From assembly GCF_002159705.1 (NCBI RefSeq), contig NZ_NFJD01000002.1, positions 1 to 64,000 of the forward strand: DNA of 64,000 nucleotides, read 5' to 3'. Source of the DNA: Elusimicrobium sp. An273 (lineage in GTDB: Bacteria; Elusimicrobiota; Elusimicrobia; Elusimicrobiales; Elusimicrobiaceae). Positions 32,226 to 40,581 of this stretch are shown here, piece after piece. The position numbers were made by a program, and so were the translations under genes. Positions within the stretch are counted from its first letter, which is position 1. Every line of letters starts with the position of its first letter. The notes below the pieces were generated by a model. It made no database searches, was not told the DNA's origin, and saw only the letters and a program-made list of their open reading frames with translations.

Positions 32226-33815
32226 TTATTTTACTTGTTTGATGCGCAGGTCTTGCGGCGCTTTAAACTGCTTTTCGGCAGGTGTTTGGCCCGGCAGCTG
32301 TTCTACAATGTCAAACAGCAATTCGCCGCTTGTTTTTTTGTAGATTTTTTTCTGCGGGTTTTTGGTAATTTTGAAAGGAGCTCCTTCAAAATACCCGTCC
32401 GGAATATGCCCAATCGCGGCGGCGCGGTATGTTTTCCGGCCGGACATTTTTTTGCCGTTAAGCAACAGTTTCGTTACCTTGACGGGATGTTTCTTGTTGC
32501 CGGGTTTGCATTTGTATTCAATGTAGACATTGTCCGAATAGGCAAACATAGAGTAATTTTTCCCGTCCGGATTGCATTTTAAGCTGTCCTCAACGGCCTG
32601 CTTAAATTTTTTGCCGGTAATGTTGAAGGTGGACACGTATTCCGTATACGGCAGCAGTTCGGCCAGGTCGCGCCCCGTCAGGTTGCCGGGGTTTAAATCG
32701 CGGCGGATGCCCGGCAGCTGGAACAAGGCAAAATCCACTTTTTCCTGGGGTTCCAGCCATTTTTTCATATAATCGGCCAGCATTTTGGCCACATCCGGTG
32801 CGGCGTCCGGCCCTTGCGGGTATTTGTAAAGAGTGACCGGAACCGAGGCAAAAACGCGCGTAAGCGATTTGTCCTCTATCTGATCCAGCTTTTCTTTAAC
32901 GGCTTTATTTTCCCCCCATTTTGCGGGATTTAAAGCGATATAAGAAGACGTAACGCCGGTTAATTGGCCGGTTTCATCGTCAAAATCCAATTCTACGCGG
33001 CTGACTCCTTCCAGCATCGATCCGCTTTCCACAAACAGCGGGCCGTTGTCGCCCATTTTATGCTGGGCGTGCTGCAGGTGGGCATGGCCGCCTAAAAATA
33101 CGTCAATCGTGTCGGCGGCGGACGGCGCGGCCGTGAGGACGTCCATTAATTGGGAAGGTTTGCGCGGGTCGGCAATGGAGTCGTGGGCCAGCAGCAGTAC
33201 GGCGTCGGGCTGTGCGGCTTGGAGTTCTTGGAGCAGTTTTTCCCAGTCGGCGGCGGAAAGTTTTTTAAGCTCCATACCGCTCATGCCGGGGCCGTCCATG
33301 GAAAAACCGATGACGGCTACTTTTTTGCCGTTCCAATTGAAAATTTTATAGGGCTGAATCTGTTTGCCGGGAATTTGCAAACCTTCTACATTGACGGAAA
33401 GCACGTCCCCGTTAAATCCCCCCAGCATTTGGCCCAGCGTTTCGGCGCCAAAGTCGCTGTCGTGGTTGCCGATGGTCAGCGCGGCGTAGCCTTGGCCCGA
33501 TAGGTTTTTAGGGGTTTTGCCGGCGGCATTCATCAGTTCAACGGAGTAGCGGCCGTCGGAGGCGTTGGCTTCTTTATTGCCGCTTGAAAAATCGCCGGAG
33601 TCCAGTATCACAAAAGGTTCTTTTTCTTGCAGCAGGACGTTTTCTAAAACGGCAAACCCGCCGTGAGGCTGCCCGGATTTATCGGCGCGGGAGAAATAGT
33701 AGCCGTGTATATCGCTGGTATGATAGACGGCCAGTTTTTCCGCGCAGAGCGGCTGGCAAAAGCACACTGCGGCCAGCGGCAGCGCCCAAAGGAACATCAT
33801 TTTGCGTAAGCGCAT
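32226..33815 (-). CDS. Exported 5'-nucleotidase/UshA-type phosphoesterase
   Basis: A 529-residue protein with a signal peptide (hydrophobic FLWALPLAAVCFCQPLCA). The metallophosphoesterase domain (about 28-300) carries HTSDIHGY, DSGDFSSGN, GNHDSDFG and GGHAHLQHA. The C-terminal 5'-nucleotidase domain (about 335-510) carries the substrate-binding region around LPYTEYVSTFNITGKKF. Such periplasmic enzymes hydrolyse nucleotides or UDP-sugars to salvage nucleosides and phosphate. The C-terminus is Lys rich. The presence of an OPA transporter and Na/Pi symporter nearby fits phosphate and organophosphate scavenging, but they are not one operon. Confidence 0.92.
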   Translation of the reverse strand: MRLRKMMFLWALPLAAVCFCQPLCAEKLAVYHTSDIHGYYFSRADKSGQPHGGFAVLENVLLQEKEPFVILDSGDFSSGNKEANASDGRYSVELMNAAGKTPKNLSGQGYAALTIGNHDSDFGAETLGQMLGGFNGDVLSVNVEGLQIPGKQIQPYKIFNWNGKKVAVIGFSMDGPGMSGMELKKLSAADWEKLLQELQAAQPDAVLLLAHDSIADPRKPSQLMDVLTAAPSAADTIDVFLGGHAHLQHAQHKMGDNGPLFVESGSMLEGVSRVELDFDDETGQLTGVTSSYIALNPAKWGENKAVKEKLDQIEDKSLTRVFASVPVTLYKYPQGPDAAPDVAKMLADYMKKWLEPQEKVDFALFQLPGIRRDLNPGNLTGRDLAELLPYTEYVSTFNITGKKFKQAVEDSLKCNPDGKNYSMFAYSDNVYIEYKCKPGNKKHPVKVTKLLLNGKKMSGRKTYRAAAIGHIPDGYFEGAPFKITKNPQKKIYKKTSGELLFDIVEQLPGQTPAEKQFKAPQDLRIKQVK

Positions 33816-33851
33816 AGCACCCTCCTGTTATAAGCTTTTGTACAGTGTAGC

Positions 33852-33882
33852 AAAAAAAATCCCCTGCCGGGGCAGGGGATTT
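33852..33882 (-). terminator. Terminator of pyk
   Basis: Arms AAATCCCCTGCC and GGCAGGGGATTT around 33858-33882, with an A-run (T-run on minus) to the left, 19 bp after the pyk stop. Confidence 0.88.
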
Positions 33883-33900
33883 GTAAACAGTTTACGCAAG

Positions 33901-35322
33901 TTAGATGTTCATTACGTAAAGCATATTGGTGGTTCCGGCTTTTCCGAACGGAATACCGGCGGTTACCACTACGTTGTCGCCTTCTTTGGCGAGTTTTTGC
34001 GCCAAAACGGCTTTTTTGGTTTCGGCGGTCATATCGTCAAAGTTTTTCAGGTTTTCAATCACAATCGGCGTAACGCCCCACACAACCGCCAACTGGCGGG
34101 CCGTGGTGATGTTAGGCGTCAGGGCCAAGATCGGCAGCCCGCCGGCGCGCTGTTGAGAAGCACGCAGGGTGGTGGAGCCGGAGTCCGTGAACGTTACGAT
34201 TACGTTGGCCGTATCCATATTGGTGGCTACCAAGCTGGCGGCCGAGGTGATGGCGCCTTCTTTGGTGGAATCGTTTTTGCGTTCCAAGGTGGAAAGCCCT
34301 TTGCGGTAGCGGTGATCTTTTTCAACCGTTTCAATGATGCGGCGCATAGTGGCTACGGCTTCGTAGGGGTGGTCGCCCTGGGCAGTTTCGGCCGAGAGCA
34401 TGACCGCGTCCACACCGTCGTAAACGGCGGTGGCCACGTCGGAAGCTTCGGCGCGGGTGGGCATGACGTTGTGAATCATGGATTCCAACATCTGCGTAGC
34501 TACGATGACCGGTTTGCCCGCTTTGCGGCAGCCGGAAACGATTTTCTTCTGCAAGACCGGCACCAATTCGGGGCTGGTTTCCACGCCCAGGTCGCCGCGG
34601 GCAACCATGATGACGTCGGTCAAGTCAATGATTTCGCGCAGGTGTTCAATGGCGGAGGGTTTTTCAATCTTGGCGATGATGTGGGCTTTGGATTTCATCA
34701 AGCTGCGCAGCTCAATGATGTCTTCCGGTTCCTGTACGAAGGACAGACCGATAAAATCGGCGCCCAGCATTTCGGCAATTTTCAAATCTTCTTTGTCTTT
34801 GGCGGTCAGCGCGGAGAGCGGCAGTTTTACGCCGGGCACGTTGACGCCTTTTTTGTTGGACAGTTCGCCGCCGGCGATGACGGTGCAGTCGGCCGTATCG
34901 GCGGTGTGGGCGTCCACGCGCAGGCGGACGACGCCGTCGTTAAGCAAGAGCTCCAAGCCGTCTTTCATCGCGGCAAAAATTTCTTTGTGCGGCAGGCAGA
35001 CGCGGGTCTGGTCGCCCGGTTCCGGGTTCATATCCAAGCGGAATTTGTCGCCTTCTTTCAAGGTAATGCGGTAATCTTTAAAGGTGCCGATGCGAAGCTT
35101 CGGGCCTTGCAAGTCAAATAAAATACCCAGGGTGCAGTTGTATTTCTTTTCCATTTTGCGGATGTTGGTTACTCTTTCCTGGTATTCCGGCAAAGAGCCG
35201 TGGCTGCAGTTGCAGCGGAACACGGATACCCCGGCTAAAACTAATTGTTCAATTGCTTTTTCATTGCTGGTGTCGGGCCCAATGGTCGCGACGATTTTGC
35301 AAAAGTCTGTATTCTTAGGCAT
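33901..35322 (-). CDS. pyk: Pyruvate kinase
   Basis: A 473-residue glycolytic enzyme converting phosphoenolpyruvate and ADP to pyruvate and ATP. Motifs include KIVATIGPDTSN at the N-terminus, FRCNCSHG near 33, the active-site Lys in HIIAKIEKPSAIEHL, and MVARGDLGVE. The C-terminal domain ends early compared with enzymes that have an extra PEP-utiliser domain. The ATG at 35322 is preferred over a TTG 21 bp upstream because the family starts near PKNTDFCKIV; AGGAAG lies 12 bp before it. Confidence 0.97.
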   Translation of the reverse strand: MPKNTDFCKIVATIGPDTSNEKAIEQLVLAGVSVFRCNCSHGSLPEYQERVTNIRKMEKKYNCTLGILFDLQGPKLRIGTFKDYRITLKEGDKFRLDMNPEPGDQTRVCLPHKEIFAAMKDGLELLLNDGVVRLRVDAHTADTADCTVIAGGELSNKKGVNVPGVKLPLSALTAKDKEDLKIAEMLGADFIGLSFVQEPEDIIELRSLMKSKAHIIAKIEKPSAIEHLREIIDLTDVIMVARGDLGVETSPELVPVLQKKIVSGCRKAGKPVIVATQMLESMIHNVMPTRAEASDVATAVYDGVDAVMLSAETAQGDHPYEAVATMRRIIETVEKDHRYRKGLSTLERKNDSTKEGAITSAASLVATNMDTANVIVTFTDSGSTTLRASQQRAGGLPILALTPNITTARQLAVVWGVTPIVIENLKNFDDMTAETKKAVLAQKLAKEGDNVVVTAGIPFGKAGTTNMLYVMNI

Positions 35323-35452
35323 AATGTATTTATTCTTCCTCAATCATCACATCTAAAGTAAGGGGCCAAACAGCTTCCCCTTCTGACATATATTTTATTA
35401 TTTTTAGAGAGCGTTGTCATCGGGTAGTTGGTGCGCCCGTCTATTTTTTACG

Positions 35453-35481
35453 TTGAAAAGACTACCCAAATCCGCTACAAT
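35453..35481 (+). promoter_or_regulatory. Promoter of the AlaX-like gene (leaderless type)
   Basis: TTGAAA (35453-35458), 17-nt spacer, TACAAT (35476-35481), then 6 nt to the ATG at 35488. No ribosome site is present. Confidence 0.75.
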
Positions 35482-35487
35482 ATACCC

Positions 35488-35946
35488 ATGACTACCAACC
35501 CCGAACTCTCCCCAAAAAAAGATTATTATGCCCCCATGCACACGGCGGAACATATTTTAAACCAAACCATGGTCAGAGTGTTTGGCTGTGCCCGGAGCAA
35601 AACCAATCACATCGAAAAAGATAAATCCAAATGTGATTATTTCCTGCCGGTTGCCCCCACCGAAGAACAAATGCGCGAAGTGGAAGCGTTGGTAAACGAC
35701 GTGGTTGCCAGCCAGCTGCCGGTAACGGCCGAAGAACTGCCGCGCGACGTGGCGGAAAAAAGCGTAGATTTGTCTTCCCTGCCGGAGCAGGTTTCCACGG
35801 TGCGGCTGGTGCGGGTGGGCGGATACGACGTGTGCCCCTGCATCGGAAAACACGTGCAAAACACCCGCGAAATAGGGCGTTTTAAGCTGTTTAGCTGGGA
35901 TTATCAAAACGGACGCCTGCGCGTGCGGTTTAAATTGGAAAAATAA
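35488..35946 (+). CDS. AlaX-like/SAD-domain aminoacyl-tRNA editing protein
   Basis: A 152-residue stand-alone version of the threonyl/alanyl-tRNA synthetase second additional domain. The zinc-binding pairs HTAEH (about residues 18-22) and CIGKH near residue 116 are intact. Such proteins hydrolyse mischarged tRNA, usually Ser-tRNA(Ala). It lacks the glycine-rich linker of full AlaRS. The next gene starts 1 bp after its stop codon, so the pair may be co-transcribed despite unrelated roles. Confidence 0.85.
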   Translation: MTTNPELSPKKDYYAPMHTAEHILNQTMVRVFGCARSKTNHIEKDKSKCDYFLPVAPTEEQMREVEALVNDVVASQLPVTAEELPRDVAEKSVDLSSLPEQVSTVRLVRVGGYDVCPCIGKHVQNTREIGRFKLFSWDYQNGRLRVRFKLEK

Positions 35947-35947
35947 A

Positions 35948-36850
35948 ATGGATAACAAAATGAAACGAACTTTGGTTTGCTGTGTATTATTTTTCAGTAT
36001 CTTGTTGTTGCCCGGCGTAAGAGCCGGGGCGGAAGGCGTTAAACGAGGCTGGGAAGTGGAACTGTCCAAGCTGTCGTTTGATTTTAATTCCACCGAAGTA
36101 AAAAACGCCACGGAATATAAAGATTTCCCGCAGGCGCGCCTGAACGCCGATTCCCAAACGGCCATTCGCGGCTTTTTGGATGCGTCGGCCGATTATTATG
36201 CCCACCGCTATTTGTGGAGCAACGAACTGATTTTGGATTACGGGCGCACCAAAATCCGCCCGGTGGACGGCGAAACGCTGACCAACGAAAGCGCCGACCA
36301 AATCCTGTTTACGACCGGCTATACGCAACGGTTGTGGAATATCCCTAATTTTTTAGGCGGTTTTGAGCTGGGGCCTTTTGCCAATTTAGGCTATGAAACC
36401 GAATTTACCAAGCCGGAAGACGCCGCCCGCAAAAAAGTGCTTCGCGCCACGGCGGGTGTAAAACTGTTTGAAGGCACGTATTTAAAAAGCTTGTTTGCCG
36501 CGGTGGTGGGCGAACGGGATTATACGTATTCCCCCACTTCCAACAAACTGGCGTGGGAAGCGGGCCTTAAAATAGAACAGCCCGTGCGGGAAGGCGTGGT
36601 GGCCAAGTATGAAGTTTTCTTCCGCGATTATTTAAGCGAATCCCAAAGCAACCAGACGGACTTGGATTATGAATTTTCGGCCGACGCCCGCCTGGAAGTT
36701 CAGCTGTATAAGAATTTGTATTTAGCCCCTTTCGTAAGCTTCTACACGGCGCAGGCCAAGTATTTCGGCAAGCGGGGCGAAAACCTGTATATCGGGGTGT
36801 CGCTCTCCTTTAGCCACTTGTTTAAAGCGGCAGACGAAATTTCCGAATAA
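35948..36850 (+). CDS. Predicted outer-membrane beta-barrel protein
   Basis: A 300-residue protein with a signal peptide (MKRTLVCCVLFFSILLLPGV) and alternating amphipathic strands with many Tyr/Phe pairs, for example LNADSQTAIRGFLDASADYY and YLAPFVSFYTAQ. The last strand LYIGVSLSFSHLF is a typical barrel closing strand, though 8 residues follow it. The pattern recalls DUF481/DUF3078-like barrels; the family is not certain. The function is unknown. A GGAAAA ribosome site lies 6 bp before the ATG, inside the end of the AlaX-like gene. Confidence 0.75.
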   Translation: MDNKMKRTLVCCVLFFSILLLPGVRAGAEGVKRGWEVELSKLSFDFNSTEVKNATEYKDFPQARLNADSQTAIRGFLDASADYYAHRYLWSNELILDYGRTKIRPVDGETLTNESADQILFTTGYTQRLWNIPNFLGGFELGPFANLGYETEFTKPEDAARKKVLRATAGVKLFEGTYLKSLFAAVVGERDYTYSPTSNKLAWEAGLKIEQPVREGVVAKYEVFFRDYLSESQSNQTDLDYEFSADARLEVQLYKNLYLAPFVSFYTAQAKYFGKRGENLYIGVSLSFSHLFKAADEISE

Positions 36851-36880
36851 ACAAAAACCCGCCGGAAGGCGGGTTTTTTA
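36851..36880. terminator. Terminator between the barrel gene and the ART-like gene
   Basis: Arms AAACCCGCC and GGCGGGTTT (36855-36863, 36868-36876), flanked by A-run and T-run, so it can serve both convergent genes. Confidence 0.88.
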
Positions 36881-36882
36881 TG

Positions 36883-37782
36883 CTAAAAGAGCATTCGTCC
36901 AAATTGCCCTGTCCAGCGTTGGTGCGGCTGGAGATTGCCTTGCTTGGCTTTTGCGAAAATGTCTTTTATGTTCTCTAATCCGTATTCCCCCCATACTAAC
37001 ACATTAACAATGTCCTCCGGGGCAATGTCTTCGTACGAATAATAAATGGTTTTGGTGCGGTTGAGCACGGGGTCTGCGCCCAGGAGCATAGAAGGTTTGC
37101 GGCGGATTTCAAAAACCACGCCGATTCCGTTTTTCTTGCTTCCGCTTTGGAAAATATAGTGGCTGGCTTCCACCGAGGAAGACGACAAGCTGATGGCTGC
37201 GCGTCCGTCGGTTCCGGCATTCCATTTGGAAGTATCGGGCGAAAATCCTTTTTTTAAGATCTGGATTAATTCTTCCGGCGTAAGAAGCATGCCGCGAAAT
37301 AAAATGCGCTCGGCGTCTTGGTCGGCTATGTAATGCGGAGCCGATTGATACGGAAAAATGCGTCTCATAAAGAACCCTTCCAAGTATTCTTCCGGCAAGT
37401 GGTAGCCGCGCAGCAGATTTTGCTTTTGCAGCAGGATATTGGCCACCAGCAGCATGCGGTCTTTTTTATTTTTTCCCGCTTGTTTCTTTAAAAACACTTC
37501 TTTTAATTTTTCTTTATTGACTTTTACCGTACGCGGGGAAATTTTTGTAAAAACCGGGGCGTATTGCGCCGTATTTACCTGTATGGCTTTCGCCGCCGAA
37601 AACGCAGGCAAATAACCGCTGAATTCCGGCTTTGCCGGGAGAATGATCCTTCCGGATTGCGCGGAAAGCGCTTTAGCAATTTGAAACGCGTTTTTAGATG
37701 CCGGCACCTGTGCATAGCTTGCCGAAGCCGCCAAGAAACTGCACGCGACGCCCATCCATGCGGCTTGAGTTATTTTATTCAT
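36883..37782 (-). CDS. Exported protein with a possible ADP-ribosyltransferase fold
   Basis: A 299-residue protein with signal peptide (MNKITQAAWMGVACSFLAAS, ending SYAQ). The C-terminal ~150 residues have ordered features seen in R-S-E type ARTs: ILFRGMLLTPEELIQIL (Arg), AISLSSSSVEASHYI (Ser-Ser region), and IAPEDIVNVLVW near the end (candidate Glu in PED). GVVFEIRRKP lies between. This is a motif-level inference; the usual ExE pair is not clear, so activity is doubtful. A GAGG/AAAGGA site precedes the ATG. Target and role are unknown. Confidence 0.55.
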   Translation of the reverse strand: MNKITQAAWMGVACSFLAASASYAQVPASKNAFQIAKALSAQSGRIILPAKPEFSGYLPAFSAAKAIQVNTAQYAPVFTKISPRTVKVNKEKLKEVFLKKQAGKNKKDRMLLVANILLQKQNLLRGYHLPEEYLEGFFMRRIFPYQSAPHYIADQDAERILFRGMLLTPEELIQILKKGFSPDTSKWNAGTDGRAAISLSSSSVEASHYIFQSGSKKNGIGVVFEIRRKPSMLLGADPVLNRTKTIYYSYEDIAPEDIVNVLVWGEYGLENIKDIFAKAKQGNLQPHQRWTGQFGRMLF

Positions 37783-37816
37783 TTTCCTTTACCTCTGTTT
37801 TTTGAATTAAAATCCA

Positions 37817-37848
37817 ATAAAAAACCCCGGATTTTTTAATCCGGGGTT
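37817..37848 (-). terminator. Terminator of the 59-codon gene
   Basis: Arms AACCCCGGATT and AATCCGGGGTT (37823-37833, 37838-37848) followed on the minus strand by TTTTATT, 20 bp after the stop codon at 37868. Confidence 0.85.
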
Positions 37849-37867
37849 ATAAAAAAGCAATAGATCT

Positions 37868-38047
37868 TTACATTGATTTTATCATCCCGGACGGCCCGTC
37901 GCATTCCACGATCATGTTCTTAATGGAAATCATCTTGGAAATATTTTTAAATAGGCGGGTAATCAGTCCGGACGCAAAAACCGCTTCTTGCACAGCCAAG
38001 GCGCAAGAAGTATTTCCGACGAAAGAAAATAAGTTTTTGCTCAACAT
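37868..38047 (-). CDS. Small protein (59 residues), function unknown
   Basis: It starts MLSKNLFSFVGNTSCALAV and ends with CDGPSGMIKSM. A short hydrophobic stretch (SCALAVQEAVFASGLITRLF) could be an amphipathic or membrane helix. It has a full promoter (TTGCCC-17-TATAAT) with the -10 box exactly 6 nt before the ATG, and a terminator 20 bp after the stop. That makes a self-contained transcription unit of about 200 nt. It could instead be a small RNA, but the ATG at the leaderless position favours a protein. Confidence 0.6.
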   Translation of the reverse strand: MLSKNLFSFVGNTSCALAVQEAVFASGLITRLFKNISKMISIKNMIVECDGPSGMIKSM

Positions 38048-38053
38048 AAATAA

Positions 38054-38082
38054 ATTATACCGCATTTTTACCGTCGGGGCAA
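38054..38082 (-). promoter_or_regulatory. Promoter of the 59-codon gene (leaderless type)
   Basis: Minus strand: -35 TTGCCC (38077-38082), 17-nt spacer, -10 TATAAT (38054-38059), 6 nt, ATG. Confidence 0.75.
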
Positions 38083-38097
38083 ATTATTTAAGCCCGG

Positions 38098-38808
38098 TTA
38101 TTTTATTTTGTACGTCAGTTCCACCGCCGCGCGGACGGAAATCATTCCCGTGGCGGGGGCGGATTCTTCCGATGCGGAAGCCTCCGGCACCAGCACATTT
38201 TGGCTGACGTTGCTGGCCCAGCGGGGCGACCAAAAGGCCGAGGCGTCCGCTTCTCTAAGGTCAGTCAGCTTGCCCAATTTTACTTCGGCCGCTTCTGCCA
38301 TTAGACGGGCTTTTTCGCAGGCGGCGCGTATGGCCTGCGTGCGGGCTTGGTCGCGGTAGCGGCGCAGCTGGGTGGAATAGAACGAAACGTTGGTAATGCG
38401 GTTTACCCCCCGCTCCAATAAGGCATACAGCACGTCTTCATATTGGGAGGGATCTTCCAGGGTAACGGTAAACGTTTGGGAAATTTCGTACTGCAGTTTT
38501 TCGGGGCGGTTGGCCGCCGGGGCCGTATACACCGGCAAAATTTGCAGATTATCCGCCTGAATAAAGCGTTCTTCCACGCCGCGCGTGCGCAGGTATTGCA
38601 AAATTTGGGAAGAAGCGGTGTTTAACCGCTCGGCGCCTTGGCGCAGGTTGTCCGTTTTTTCAAAAAGACCAAAGGTAATGGCGGCGCGGTCGGGCGGAAC
38701 GCGCACCTCGGCTTCGGCCGTTACGTGCAGCTGCGGCGCCTGGGCCAAGGCCGCGGCCGGAAATAATAAAAAGCAGGCGAGTGCAAACAAAAAGTAAAGA
38801 CGTTTCAT
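38098..38808 (-). CDS. SIMPL (DUF541) domain exported protein
   Basis: A 236-residue periplasmic protein with signal peptide (MKRLYFLFALACFLLFPAAA). The SIMPL domain opens with LHVTAEAEVRVPPDRAAITF, continues with ERFIQADNLQILPVY, and closes with AAVELTYKIK. Bacterial SIMPL/Oxidative-stress-defence proteins are of unclear function. The spacing to gap (plus an internal terminator) suggests a separate unit. Confidence 0.9.
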   Translation of the reverse strand: MKRLYFLFALACFLLFPAAALAQAPQLHVTAEAEVRVPPDRAAITFGLFEKTDNLRQGAERLNTASSQILQYLRTRGVEERFIQADNLQILPVYTAPAANRPEKLQYEISQTFTVTLEDPSQYEDVLYALLERGVNRITNVSFYSTQLRRYRDQARTQAIRAACEKARLMAEAAEVKLGKLTDLREADASAFWSPRWASNVSQNVLVPEASASEESAPATGMISVRAAVELTYKIK

Positions 38809-38863
38809 AATATATCCTCCCTGGGGTGTATCCGTATTATAAATTATTTGGAAAAAATAGCCA

Positions 38864-38897
38864 ACAAAAAAGCGGGCTCCGAAAAGAGCCCGCTTTT
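38864..38897 (-). terminator. Terminator of gap
   Basis: Arms AAAAGCGGGCTC and GAGCCCGCTTTT (38868-38879, 38886-38897), 16 bp after the gap stop codon. Confidence 0.9.
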
Positions 38898-38912
38898 CTA
38901 ACTGGGTTAGAG

Positions 38913-40001
<1,089 letters not shown>

Positions 40002-40010
40002 TTATGGGGC

Positions 40011-40502
40011 TCAATCCGCGGGCGTATGTTCCTGCCAGTTTTTGCAGACGTCCACCCATTTTTCGGCGCGGGAGGCCGTTTCCAATTCGGCGGGCGTCAA
40101 GCGGACGGCCGTGTTCCCGCTTCCCCCCGCGGGATAAATCGTTTTAAAACGTTTTAACGAAACGTCCAAATACACTTTTACCCCCTCCTTGGCGGCAAAC
40201 GGGCATACGCCCCCCGGGGCAAAACCCGTCAGGGCCTCCACTTCGTCCCCTGCGGGCATCTTTGGCTTTTGACCAAATACGGCCTTGTATTTGGGGTTAT
40301 CCACTTTGGCGTCCCCGGCGGTAACCAGCAAAATAACGCCTTCTTTTAACACGAAAGAGAGGGTTTTTGCAATCAGGGCCGGCGGACACCCCAGCGCTTG
40401 GGCCGCCAGCGCCACGGTGGCGCTGGATGCGTCCAGCGTAATTACGCGGTCTTCCAGCGAAAACTGCGCGAGATAGTGGGTTACTTTTTCTACAGGGTTC
40501 AT
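40011..40502 (-). CDS. YbaK/EbsC-type aminoacyl-tRNA deacylase
   Basis: A 163-residue protein of the YbaK/ProX fold. The catalytic Lys motif region is AKTLSFVLKEGVILLVTAGD, followed by TGFAPGGVCPFA and VYLDVSLKRFKTIYPAGGS. Members hydrolyse Cys- or Ala-tRNA(Pro) to correct mischarging. The ATG at 40502 is preferred; TAAAAT lies 7 nt before it and no ribosome site is seen (leaderless-like). Confidence 0.9.
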   Translation of the reverse strand: MNPVEKVTHYLAQFSLEDRVITLDASSATVALAAQALGCPPALIAKTLSFVLKEGVILLVTAGDAKVDNPKYKAVFGQKPKMPAGDEVEALTGFAPGGVCPFAAKEGVKVYLDVSLKRFKTIYPAGGSGNTAVRLTPAELETASRAEKWVDVCKNWQEHTPAD

Positions 40503-40531
40503 CTTGATTATTTTATCTTTTTCCAAGCCCC

Positions 40532-40562
40532 AAAAAAACCGGCGGTTTAGGCCGCCGGTTTC
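40532..40562 (-). terminator. Terminator of the Cys-trypsin gene
   Basis: Arms AAACCGGCGG and CCGCCGGTTT (40537-40546, 40553-40562) with a preceding A-run (minus T-run), 20 bp after the stop at 40582. Confidence 0.88.
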
Positions 40563-40581
40563 GGTTTATGAAAAGCGCATG

